Assembly (NCBI RefSeq): GCF_004331735.1
Contig: NZ_SJSO01000006.1
Coordinates: 1-64,000 of the forward strand
DNA: 64,000 nt
Direction: 5' to 3'
Source: Pedobacter psychrodurus
GTDB taxonomy: Bacteria; Bacteroidota; Bacteroidia; Sphingobacteriales; Sphingobacteriaceae
Shown here: one piece after another, positions 50,252 through 59,192 of the stretch
Layout of the letters: the number at the start of each line of letters is the position of its first letter
Position numbering within the stretch: position 1 is the stretch's first letter
Made by a program: the position numbers and the translations under genes
The notes under the pieces: generated by a model
What the model was told of the DNA's origin: nothing
Database searches by the model: none
What the model saw: only the letters and a program-made list of their open reading frames with translations

Positions 50252-52588
50252 TTATAAAATAGTTAAGCGCAATGCCTTTAATCCGCTTAATCCCTGTAAA
50301 TCTTCCAAATCAAGATCTTCAGTTTCGGGTTTCAGTACCCCTGTTTCTTGCAGGTATTTTACGAATGGCAGATAATCATCTATATCTCTTTTGTTGAAAT
50401 AGATCAATGCCAGTTTATCGGGTTGGGTAAGGCGCTCCTGTGAATTGCGAATGAGGATCTTATCAATCCTTTTTTTAATCATTTGATACCTGATGTTATA
50501 AGCTCCTTCTACATCGAACTTCCGCTCGTCGATCCTAAAGCTAATATCTATTGGATGGTTATGGATAAAGATTAATTGTGTGGTGGCCAGCTTAATGGGC
50601 ATATCAGGCTGGAGCAATTGTACCATTTTGGCAATCTCAGCCATTGACGATAGTTGCCATAGTCTTAAGTTTTTAAGATGGAAGTGATTAAAAATCCGAT
50701 CGGGTGCTATAGACTGCCCGATATAAATGTCGTATTCAACACCATCCGTCCTGAATTTTTCGAAGTAACAAGGATAAGATTTCTGCAGTTTTTCGCGTTC
50801 AGTTTCAAAATAATCGTTAATGGCTGTATTGATCAGCTGCATCGATGTTTCCAAAGCCTGGCGGTACTTATACACTTCACCATGAGGCGCAGAAATGCGA
50901 TCAAGATATTTATCGATTACCTTTTGGGTATTAGGATGCGATTGGGAAATGAGCTTTAGGTAATCGCTGGTTTCTTCTTTAAGGAAAATATTGAGGCTAT
51001 TCTCTTCGGTTGTATTCAGCTCATCGCCCTGCAAAATATCACTCCATTTATTGCAGTTAAAGATAATTTCTACCAGTAAAGCATCGCTATAAGTTTTACT
51101 CAGCTGATCAAGCGTTTCACGAAACAGACTCAAGTGCAGGCTCAGATCGGCCTTACTGGCAATATTACGTTCAGTAGTAGAATTTCTAATATCTATTGCA
51201 CCATAAAAAGGGTAAACATCTGCAAAACTAATATCCTCATTACGCTGTGGCAAATTCCTTTTCTTATTGTAAAGGTGATGCCAGGCTGCTTCATTAAACT
51301 TCCACTGTACAGCTGGCTGGATAGAGGTATATTTTTCTTTGATAATGTTTTCAATCTCGAGATTAAATTCGTCGATATAGACCTGTAAGAGTTGAGCAAT
51401 AGGTGCTAAGACGGGCTCCAATAAGGTGATTTTCTTTTCATCGAAAGTTTCTCCAACCCAGGTATGCATCCCCAATACGCCTACCAAAATTTGGCTGTGA
51501 AATACAGGTATGAGCGCCATCGATTTTACATTTAGCTCCCTAAACCTGTCTAACCAAGGAAACATTTCTTTGCTTTCTGCCCAGATATCGGGCGAATAAA
51601 AAGAATTAGGATGCGCAGCGTAGCCCTCCGCAATCTGCCGAAAAGCTTCAGGACTTAAGGTTTCTTCGCCCCACACCGAAAACAGCAGGCCACTACCTCC
51701 TTTTACGTAGCCATAAACCATTTTGTTGTTTACCCTTACGAAAGGGAAAAGGTCGAATTGGATATTGGCATTTTGAACCAGCACTTTAAGCGATTGTATC
51801 ACTTCTCCGTAAGCTGCACCCTCACTACCGGGCACACGGCTCAACCTTACACTTTTAATATTTTCTACGGCCTGTTTGGCAGTAACATCGGTAATGTTAA
51901 GCACCGAAATGCCTCTAAGCTCAAAAAGTGTTAACGGTAGCACTTGCTGTAGTTTATGCAATCCAGATTCTTCGCTCAAATATTGTTGTAACTCGCGGTA
52001 GCTAAGATCGGGCAATGACTGCTTAGCCTTTACTTCGATAAAACTGGCATTAATACCAATATGGAAATAACCTTGCAAACCAGTATCAGCATTGATGCCT
52101 GAATGGTATTTTTCTTTTAAAGGCGCATGAAATGCGTATAGTTCGTTAAGAATGAAGGAGTAGATGAAATGCAGGCGATCATGCTCATGTTGCTCAAGCG
52201 TTTTTGAACCAACAAAACTATTCTGATCTTTCTCTTCATGTTCGAGCAGTTCGTACATCAGCTCCGTTCCATAAAAAGTAATGGGCTGCATTGGTGCACA
52301 AAGCCCCCAAGCCTGATGATGCTCTGTTAAAAGGGTTGGAGAAAGACAGGCATACATATGCTCCAGCAGTAATTCGTGCTGATAAATATCTTCGATAGCG
52401 ATAACCTGTTCATCAATTCCCTGTTTTTTAAATTCTTTTAAGGCATTGCTATAAAGGGTAGATTTTACGGTCTGTTCTTCTTTGATTTTTCGCTGCAGGT
52501 ATTTGATAAAAGGGCCAAAAGAGATAGCCGAATCTACCTCAGGTAAATCTGGATAATTTCGGGCATGATTAAATACGCGCTTCTTCAT
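50252..52588 (-). CDS. GAF-domain protein, large, Bacteroidota type
   Basis: 778 residues from ATG 52588 (upstream TTG not used). A GAF-like sensory domain spans about residues 260-400 (SLKVLVQNANIQFDLFPFVR, then RELNVKSMALIPVFHSQILVGVLGMHTW). After it comes YPFYGAIDIRNSTTERNIAS (about 471-490), a segment characteristic of this group, and a mostly helical C-terminal region ending in FNKRDIDDYLPFVKYLQETG. No DNA-binding, kinase or cyclase domain was seen. A decayed 3' copy lies 2 kb downstream. The role as a sensor is inferred from the GAF domain only. Confidence 0.75.
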   Translation of the reverse strand: MKKRVFNHARNYPDLPEVDSAISFGPFIKYLQRKIKEEQTVKSTLYSNALKEFKKQGIDEQVIAIEDIYQHELLLEHMYACLSPTLLTEHHQAWGLCAPMQPITFYGTELMYELLEHEEKDQNSFVGSKTLEQHEHDRLHFIYSFILNELYAFHAPLKEKYHSGINADTGLQGYFHIGINASFIEVKAKQSLPDLSYRELQQYLSEESGLHKLQQVLPLTLFELRGISVLNITDVTAKQAVENIKSVRLSRVPGSEGAAYGEVIQSLKVLVQNANIQFDLFPFVRVNNKMVYGYVKGGSGLLFSVWGEETLSPEAFRQIAEGYAAHPNSFYSPDIWAESKEMFPWLDRFRELNVKSMALIPVFHSQILVGVLGMHTWVGETFDEKKITLLEPVLAPIAQLLQVYIDEFNLEIENIIKEKYTSIQPAVQWKFNEAAWHHLYNKKRNLPQRNEDISFADVYPFYGAIDIRNSTTERNIASKADLSLHLSLFRETLDQLSKTYSDALLVEIIFNCNKWSDILQGDELNTTEENSLNIFLKEETSDYLKLISQSHPNTQKVIDKYLDRISAPHGEVYKYRQALETSMQLINTAINDYFETEREKLQKSYPCYFEKFRTDGVEYDIYIGQSIAPDRIFNHFHLKNLRLWQLSSMAEIAKMVQLLQPDMPIKLATTQLIFIHNHPIDISFRIDERKFDVEGAYNIRYQMIKKRIDKILIRNSQERLTQPDKLALIYFNKRDIDDYLPFVKYLQETGVLKPETEDLDLEDLQGLSGLKALRLTIL

Positions 52589-52669
52589 CTCTTTAAACTT
52601 TAAACCATACAACTAATTGAATTGCAAAAGATTGACTACCGCTAAGATAAAAAATAGATTGAGAAATTG

Positions 52670-54391
52670 CTACCAGCCGATGGCCTTATCATCTCCCCTT
52701 GGGTCGGCCCCACCCTGAAAATTGCCCCACTTAGTTTTTAAGATGGCATCAACCCTACCAATTGGACCTCTAGGCACAATTTTATAGCCTTTTGCCTTTA
52801 ATTTTTCTATTGATATGCTATCGATGGCATCTTTTTCTACATACACCTCATCTGGCAACCATTGGTGATGAAACTTTTTAGCCGCTACAGCCGACTGCAT
52901 AGACATGTCAAAATCGATTACATTTATAATGGTTTGAAATACGGATGTTATGATGGTTGAACCGCCTGGTGTACCTACAACCATAAATAATTTACCATCT
53001 TTATCTACAATACTCGGTGTCATAGAGCTTAACATTCGTTTATTTGGTGCAATTGCATTGGCTTCGCCACCAACTAAGCCATACATATTGGGTGCTCCCG
53101 GTTTAACAGAAAAATCATCCATTTCGTTATTAAGCAGGAACCCTGCTCCCTTTACAGCTACTAACGATCCGTAAGAACCATTTAAGGTTGTTGTAATCGA
53201 AACAGCGTTACCATCGCGGTCTACAATAGAGAAATGAGTAGTTTCTTCGTGCTCTGCTCCTTTTATTTCGCCAGCTAAAACAACACTACTCGGTGTTGCT
53301 GTTGCCCAGTTAAAGTTTGCCATGCGGTTTCTATTGTAATCGGCACTCAACATTTGTTGTTGTGGAACAGCGTAAAAATCAGGGTCGCCCAAATGTGTTG
53401 CCCTATCGGCATACACTCTTCTTTCGGCTTCTACAATTACCTGAACTGTTGAATCGGCATTATGCCCCCACTTTTTTAGCGGAAATTTTTCTACACTTTG
53501 AAGCAATTGGATTAGGGCAATGCCACCACTCGAAGTTGGTGGCATGGTAATAATTTTATAGCCTCTATAGTTACCCATTATTGGTTTACGCCAGGTGGCG
53601 TGATAATTTTTTAAATCTTCTTTTGTAATAAGACCTTTGCCACGCTGCACTTCTGCTATAACAGAATCGGCCACAGCACCTTCATAAAAACCAGCCCTAC
53701 CTTTTTCCTGGATTAGTTTTAGGGTATTGGCTAGTTCTTTTTGAACCAAAAGAGCATTTTCCTGCCAGGTACTTTCCAAATTTACGAAGGCCGTTCCATC
53801 TGGATTAAAATCCATAAATTTTCTATGCAAACCATTCAATTCACCAGCTTGCCGCTTGGTAATTTTGAAACCATCTTGTGCCAAATTTATCGCTGGCTGC
53901 AATACCTGTGCCCAAGAAAGCTTTCCATATTTTTTGTGTGCCTCTACCATACCATCTACAGACCCAGGTACGCCCGCAGCTAATTGGCCGTAAAGGCTTT
54001 TATCTACGATTGGGTTGCCAATAGAATCGAGATACATATCCCTACTGGCTGCCGCAGCTGCTTTTTCTCTAAAATCTAAAGCATTTATTTCGCCGTTTGC
54101 ACCGCGATATACCATAAAACCACCCCCACCAATGTTCCCCGCGTTTGGGTAAACCACGGCAAGTGCAAACTGAACCGCAACGGCTGCATCAACTGCATTC
54201 CCACCCTTTTTTAAAATATCTACACCCACTTGCGATGCTTCTGGATGCGCAGAAACCACCATTCCATTTTTATATTCGCCACTGTTGTTTTTACCCAATT
54301 GCCCGGTTACGCAACCAGCCAAAAGTAAAACAACACATAGGTATACTAATGATTTTTTAATGTTACTGAGGGGCTTTATAGTTTTCTGCAT
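52670..54391 (-). CDS. ggt: Gamma-glutamyltransferase
   Basis: 573 residues with lipoprotein signal (LCVVLLLAGCVTG). Conserved core: GGNAVDAAVAVQFALAVVYP, NIGGGGFMVYRG, LDFREKAAAAAS; the autocleavage/nucleophile Thr is in EHEETTHFSIVDRDGNAVS, and GGEANAIAPNKRMLSSMTP and GTPGGSTIITSV follow. It cleaves glutathione and other gamma-glutamyl compounds after self-processing into two chains, in the periplasm. Its first 29 bases overlap the acyl-CoA synthetase gene, so the pair is translationally coupled. Confidence 0.95.
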   Translation of the reverse strand: MQKTIKPLSNIKKSLVYLCVVLLLAGCVTGQLGKNNSGEYKNGMVVSAHPEASQVGVDILKKGGNAVDAAVAVQFALAVVYPNAGNIGGGGFMVYRGANGEINALDFREKAAAAASRDMYLDSIGNPIVDKSLYGQLAAGVPGSVDGMVEAHKKYGKLSWAQVLQPAINLAQDGFKITKRQAGELNGLHRKFMDFNPDGTAFVNLESTWQENALLVQKELANTLKLIQEKGRAGFYEGAVADSVIAEVQRGKGLITKEDLKNYHATWRKPIMGNYRGYKIITMPPTSSGGIALIQLLQSVEKFPLKKWGHNADSTVQVIVEAERRVYADRATHLGDPDFYAVPQQQMLSADYNRNRMANFNWATATPSSVVLAGEIKGAEHEETTHFSIVDRDGNAVSITTTLNGSYGSLVAVKGAGFLLNNEMDDFSVKPGAPNMYGLVGGEANAIAPNKRMLSSMTPSIVDKDGKLFMVVGTPGGSTIITSVFQTIINVIDFDMSMQSAVAAKKFHHQWLPDEVYVEKDAIDSISIEKLKAKGYKIVPRGPIGRVDAILKTKWGNFQGGADPRGDDKAIGW

Positions 54392-56138
54392 CTTTATATA
54401 TTTTTTCTATTACCTCGTTGTTTTTCTCGGTAATCACTTTTCTTTTCAAACTTAATTTGGGCGTAAGCTCTCCTCCATCTATGCTCCACTCTTTAGGTAA
54501 GAGGGCAAATCTTTTTACCTGCTCCCATTTACCAAAACCTACATTTGCCGCTTCAATAACCTCATTATATTTAGTGAGTACCTGTTCGTTTTTAATAATC
54601 TCTTCGTTCGAGGTAAAAGTAATGCCTTTTCTTCCTGCCCAGGTTTTTAAGGTTTCGAAATTCGGAACGATCAATGCAGAAGGGAATTTTCTATTTTCAC
54701 CTAAAACCATAATCTGTTCGATAAAAATCGATTCTTTATATTTATTTTCCAGCATTTGTGGGGCAACGTATTTACCACCTGCTGTTTTAAACATTTCTTT
54801 TTTACGGTCGGTAATTTTTAAAAAGCGACCATTAACAAGTTCTCCAATATCTCCGGTATGGAACCATCCTTCCTGATCAATCGCTTCATCGGTTAAATCA
54901 GGTCGATTGTAATAACCTTTCATTACCTGGTGCCCACGGGTTAAAACTTCACCATCCTGCGCTATTTTAACTTCTACCCCTTTAATTACCTCACCAACCG
55001 ATCCGAACATGGTTCCTCCGAAGTGGTTAACCGTAATAACAGGCGAGGTTTCAGTGAGTCCATATCCTTCAAAAACAGGCATACCAGCCGCCCAGAAAAT
55101 TTTGGCCAAACGCGGATTTAGCGCGGCCCCACCTGAAACAATCACTACAATTTCGCCGCCCAATGCTTCCTGCCATTTTTTGAAAACCAGTTTACGGGCA
55201 ATCCCCAATTTAAAGTTATACCAGGCACCCGCATCAATAGTATACTTTTCCGCTAAAGCTACCGACCAGAAGAAAATTCCTTTTTTAACTCCCGTTAATG
55301 CCTTCCCTTTCTCCATTATCTTATCGTAAACTTTTTCAAGAAGCCTTGGAACAGTAGAAAATACATTGGGTTTTACATGCTGAATATCGGCGACAATGGT
55401 TTCCATGCTCTCGGCGTAATAAACTGAGGTATAGTTAAACAGGTATAAATAGATAATCATTCGCTCAAAAATGTGCGATAAAGGCAGAAAACTTAAGCCT
55501 TTTTTAACCCCTTCGGGTATCACCACAGCCGAGTTAACAAAATTTTCGACCAAGTTATTATGCGTTAACATTACGCCTTTTGGTGTACCCGTCGTACCAG
55601 ATGTATAAATTAGGGTTAATACATCTTCGGGTGCAACATTAGCGCGATATTCTTCCAAATCAATATCTGTACTCGCTTTACCTAGTTCAATTAACGTATT
55701 CCAGTTTTCGACTGCTGCAATTTCATTAAAACTATAAATCTTAATAGCTGGGTTTATTGCATCGGCACAAGGCTTAATTTTTTTATACAAATCTTCATCA
55801 GCTACAAAAATAATGGCAATATCTGCATCTTTTAAGATAAACTGAATGTCGTGCTCGGCCAAGGTTGGATATAAGGGAATCTGATAAGCGCCGATCTGGT
55901 TCGCTGCAAAATCGGCAATATTCCATTCAGGTCTGTTATGCGACATTACAGCAACCCTGCCACCTTTAGTTATGCCTTGTTTAATTAATCCGCGGCTTAG
56001 GTTATCTACAGCAGTACAAAAATCAGCTGTACTATAATTTATCCATTTTCCATTAATTTTTCCGCTGATGAATTCTTGCTGAGGTTTTTCGAGGCTATAT
56101 TTCAAAAGATCAAAAACCCGTTTAATTTCTGCCGCCAT
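54363..56138 (-). CDS. Long-chain fatty acid-CoA ligase (AMP-dependent synthetase)
   Basis: 591 residues of the ANL superfamily. P-loop-like LTLIYTSGTTGTPKGVMLTH (about residues 172-191), YGLTETSPVI (about 369), and GWFHTGDIGELVNGRFLKITDRKKEM, with Lys near KTAGGKYVAPQ. It activates fatty acids to acyl-CoA before beta-oxidation. First of a two-gene unit with ggt. An ATGCAAGCAT box as at the marR promoter lies 155 bases upstream, and a TATGTTTG -7 box at 56172-56179. Confidence 0.95.
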   Translation of the reverse strand: MAAEIKRVFDLLKYSLEKPQQEFISGKINGKWINYSTADFCTAVDNLSRGLIKQGITKGGRVAVMSHNRPEWNIADFAANQIGAYQIPLYPTLAEHDIQFILKDADIAIIFVADEDLYKKIKPCADAINPAIKIYSFNEIAAVENWNTLIELGKASTDIDLEEYRANVAPEDVLTLIYTSGTTGTPKGVMLTHNNLVENFVNSAVVIPEGVKKGLSFLPLSHIFERMIIYLYLFNYTSVYYAESMETIVADIQHVKPNVFSTVPRLLEKVYDKIMEKGKALTGVKKGIFFWSVALAEKYTIDAGAWYNFKLGIARKLVFKKWQEALGGEIVVIVSGGAALNPRLAKIFWAAGMPVFEGYGLTETSPVITVNHFGGTMFGSVGEVIKGVEVKIAQDGEVLTRGHQVMKGYYNRPDLTDEAIDQEGWFHTGDIGELVNGRFLKITDRKKEMFKTAGGKYVAPQMLENKYKESIFIEQIMVLGENRKFPSALIVPNFETLKTWAGRKGITFTSNEEIIKNEQVLTKYNEVIEAANVGFGKWEQVKRFALLPKEWSIDGGELTPKLSLKRKVITEKNNEVIEKIYKDAENYKAPQ

Positions 56139-56171
56139 ATGAATTATTATTATTTGGTTAAGTTAAAAAAT

Positions 56172-56179
56172 CAAACATA
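56172..56179 (-). promoter_or_regulatory. Candidate -7 box of the acyl-CoA synthetase promoter
   Basis: Minus-strand TATGTTTG fits TAnnTTTG, 33 bases before the ATG at 56138; no clear -33 element. Confidence 0.45.
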
Positions 56180-56291
56180 AAGATTAACATCTATATGCTT
56201 TTTTAATGAAAATAATACCTCGTTGTTAATAAAACGCTGTATTTATTTTTCGTAAAAAATATTTAAATAAACTTAGTGATTACAAAATTAC

Positions 56292-56302
56292 TATGCAAGC
56301 AT
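56292..56302. promoter_or_regulatory. Second MarR-type box between the synthetase and beta-barrel genes
   Basis: TATGCAAGCAT, an 11-base exact match to the palindrome at 45173-45186 read on the other strand; the outer bases of the palindrome are not conserved (CTATGCAAGCATTG). It sits in the shared upstream region, so it could control either or both genes. Confidence 0.45.
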
Positions 56303-56390
56303 TGTTTTTTATCCTTACAGATTTTTACCAAAAAAACAGAAACGGCATTAAAGTTGTTAGGCTGATAATTATTTACAAAATATTTAAATT

Positions 56391-56855
56391 ATGAAAAAGT
56401 TATTTACAATTTTAGGATGCATTGCATTGTTTGCCCTTACAACGACAAACGTTAAAGCCCAAAACTATAAAACCGGACTAGGTTTAGGCATCGACTTTGG
56501 TGATGGTGCTACATTGGTTGGCCCGTCGCTTAGACATCATTTCAGTTCCAAAGCCGCAGTTCAAGGTGAAGTTTTATTTGGTGGAAATTCGACTATTATC
56601 CAAGGTTTCCTTCAGTATAATTCATCTATCCCTGGTGCTAAAGGCTTAGACTGGTATTTAGGTGGTGGTCCGTCTGTTCAATTGTATGATGGTGGTTCTA
56701 GTTTTTACTTAGTTCCGATGGTTGGTTTAGATTATAAATTCTCTGGTGCACCATTGGCCTTAGCTTTAGACTGGAGACCAAGACTTTACATAGGCGACAA
56801 CGATAGCGATTTTAACGCTGGAAGATTCGGCTTAGGTTTTAGATATACCTTCTAG
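56391..56855 (+). CDS. Small outer-membrane beta-barrel protein
   Basis: 154 residues; signal peptide ends near VKAQ/N25. The rest alternates short hydrophobic strands with Gly turns (GLGLGIDFGDGATLVGPSLRHH, YLGGGPSVQLYDGGSS, FGLGFRYTF). The last residue is Phe, a usual signal for outer-membrane assembly. No named family. It diverges from the acyl-CoA synthetase gene, and is followed by a bidirectional terminator. Transport of a hydrophobic ligand is possible but not shown. Confidence 0.75.
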   Translation: MKKLFTILGCIALFALTTTNVKAQNYKTGLGLGIDFGDGATLVGPSLRHHFSSKAAVQGEVLFGGNSTIIQGFLQYNSSIPGAKGLDWYLGGGPSVQLYDGGSSFYLVPMVGLDYKFSGAPLALALDWRPRLYIGDNDSDFNAGRFGLGFRYTF

Positions 56856-56899
56856 GCAAAGCGCATGGCGCTGAGCGCGAAGCGTAAATTAAAAGACAT

Positions 56900-56938
56900 A
56901 AAAAATCCCATAAGAAATTAATCTTATGGGATTTTTTT
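56900..56938. terminator. Bidirectional terminator
   Basis: AAAAAATCCCATAAG pairs with CTTATGGGATTTTTT across a short loop; A-run and T-run on the two sides serve both converging genes. Confidence 0.85.
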
Positions 56939-56987
56939 ATGGTATTTTGAGTTAACTATAAATTGAAAACTTAAAACTGCAAACTAA

Positions 56988-58817
56988 CTAAACGCCTGTC
57001 CATTTTTTTAACACGGTCTTTTGCGCTGGTGTTGCTTTTTCATTTACGGTTGCTTTTAAGCGTACACTTGGATTTTCTTTTAAGCTTAAAGAAAATTCCT
57101 TTTCAAGTCCATCGCGGATTACTTTAACCGTGAGCTGATCGCCAATTTTTTTATCAGTAATAATGGGTAAAATATCTAACGAAAATTTCGGTTCTTTTAA
57201 TTTCACATTTTTCAACACATCACTCAATGAGGATCCTCCAATCTCCACAATAATATCGTTTACATTTAAGCCATTCATCCAAGCGGCAGAGTTTCTGGTA
57301 ACCGAAGTTACTTCTAAACCCTTATTAGCCAATTGAACGGCCGTACCAGTAACAGGTTTACCAGGGGTAGCATTTTCTGTAGCGACATCAACACCTGCAT
57401 ACGCGAAATATTTTACATAATCTACATCGTCTACACCGTTAACATACTTTGCCCAAAAGTTAGTAAAGCTAATTCCTGATATTTTCTCAACCATTGCTTT
57501 AAATTCTGCATCAGTATAACCACGCTTTAAGGTTTTGCATTGCAAATACATGGCTTTCATTACATCATCTAAACTTTTAGTGCCTTTGGTGGCATGGATG
57601 ATTTCTAGATCCATTAAAATACCGATCACTTCTCCTTTACTATAGTAAGAGATGGAATTATTTTTTGAGTTCTCATTCGGACGGTAACCGATAATCCATG
57701 CATCATAACTAGATGAGGCTGCCGACTGATATTTAGCGCCAGGTGTATTTAACACGGTACCTACGCCACCAGCCAAATCTTTCAAAAATTCATTTACATC
57801 AGTAAAACCAGCTCTATGCAAGTATTTATTTTCGTAATAAGAAGTAAATCCTTCAGCCACCCAAAGGTTGGTGGTGTAGTTCTCATTATCGTAATCAAAA
57901 GGCCCTAATGCTACCGGACGTAACCGCTTAACATTCCAAAGGTGGTGATACTCGTGTGCAACCAGGCCTAAAAAGCCTTTATAACCTTCGGTTGTATTAT
58001 AAGCGTTTCTTGTAGCGCCTAAAGTTGTAGAGTTTAAATGCTCTAAACCCCCTCCACCTTTTAAGAAATTATGAACAATGAAGAGGTAATATTTATTAGG
58101 GTTTTCGCCATAAACTGCAGTTTCTTTCTCTACAATTTTAGCCATATCTACTTTTAGTTTCTCTTTATCATAATTACCACCGCCGTACATGGCTACTTCG
58201 TGGCGAACACCAGCAGCTGTAAATTCGAAAATATCCTGATTACCTACTTCAATAGGGCTATCGTAAAGAATATCAAAATCGGTAGCTTTATAGGTAAACT
58301 GCTCACCGGCAACAGGTGTTAAACCAGTAGAAACTTTACTCCAGGTATTAAAAGGAATAATTTTTACAGTACTTGGCGATTTGATCATGCCATCAGGATG
58401 CATGAAAATCCCTGTTGGAGATAAAAATGCATGAGATTCGTCGATAAAAGGTGTACGCACAGAAATTTCAAATGCATAAACGCGGTAATTGATCTGGATA
58501 TTGGCAGCCTTTGCCGAGAAAATTCTCCAGGTGTTTTTTCTTACTTTTTCTACCTTAACGGTTTTACCAGCCGCAGTTGCCTTAAATTCTTCTACACTTT
58601 TTTCAAACTCACGAACCAAGTAAGAACCTGGTGTCCAAACGGGCATTTTTACATCTACATAATCTTTTGCCAAGCCAGAAATATTCATCTGAACTTCAGC
58701 ATAGTGTGCCTGTGGTTCTTTAAAAGAAACCTCAAAGCCTATTTTTACCTGCGCCTTCGCTGCCATAATACACGTTAGTAGTAAAACTAAACTTAAAATT
58801 GATTTTTTGTTAAACAT
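56988..58817 (-). CDS. M61 family metallopeptidase with PDZ domain
   Basis: 609 residues from ATG 58817 (an upstream TTG would give a longer N-terminus without a better signal). Signal peptide LSLVLLLTCIMAAKAQ. The N-terminal beta domain is at about 25-175, the catalytic region has LVAHEYHHLWNVKRLRP (HEYHH) and NLWVAEGFTSYYENKYL with the third zinc ligand Glu. A PDZ-like domain follows at about 490-590 (LEVTSVTRNSAAWMNGLNVNDII). The glycyl-aminopeptidase family acts in the periplasm; substrates are unknown here. Confidence 0.93.
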   Translation of the reverse strand: MFNKKSILSLVLLLTCIMAAKAQVKIGFEVSFKEPQAHYAEVQMNISGLAKDYVDVKMPVWTPGSYLVREFEKSVEEFKATAAGKTVKVEKVRKNTWRIFSAKAANIQINYRVYAFEISVRTPFIDESHAFLSPTGIFMHPDGMIKSPSTVKIIPFNTWSKVSTGLTPVAGEQFTYKATDFDILYDSPIEVGNQDIFEFTAAGVRHEVAMYGGGNYDKEKLKVDMAKIVEKETAVYGENPNKYYLFIVHNFLKGGGGLEHLNSTTLGATRNAYNTTEGYKGFLGLVAHEYHHLWNVKRLRPVALGPFDYDNENYTTNLWVAEGFTSYYENKYLHRAGFTDVNEFLKDLAGGVGTVLNTPGAKYQSAASSSYDAWIIGYRPNENSKNNSISYYSKGEVIGILMDLEIIHATKGTKSLDDVMKAMYLQCKTLKRGYTDAEFKAMVEKISGISFTNFWAKYVNGVDDVDYVKYFAYAGVDVATENATPGKPVTGTAVQLANKGLEVTSVTRNSAAWMNGLNVNDIIVEIGGSSLSDVLKNVKLKEPKFSLDILPIITDKKIGDQLTVKVIRDGLEKEFSLSLKENPSVRLKATVNEKATPAQKTVLKKWTGV

Positions 58818-59192
58818 ATTGATATTGACTGTGTTTTGATGCAAATTTATATTTATTGATGGGGTTTTAGAACAAAATAGCTAAATGTGATGTAAAATAG
58901 TTGTGAAGCATTAGTTTGGTTCATCGTCAATAGCTCATAGCTGTTTTGCCAATTTAACTTTAAAGCGAAACCACGTTTCTCATGCGAGGCTTAATTAAAG
59001 GATGTAAACATGTATATTAATGTGCTATCGGCAAATTAACTCTAAACTGAAAACTGCCAACTCGAAACTGAAAAGGCTGTAACATCCTTAATACAACAAA
59101 TTTAGGACTAAACTATTTGAATATTTTTACGCTCTAATTCTAAACATTAATTTCATTTTAATGTTGGAATACGCACAACACAAATAAAAAAC
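58818..59192. other. Gap between the M61 gene and the efflux operon
   Basis: 375 bases. It holds the M61 promoter (minus-strand TAAATTTG at 58842-58849 with TTTG at 58873-58876), and a micro-repeat AACTGAAAACTGCCAACTCG near 59042. No clean promoter box for the plus-strand efflux operon was identified. Confidence 0.5.
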
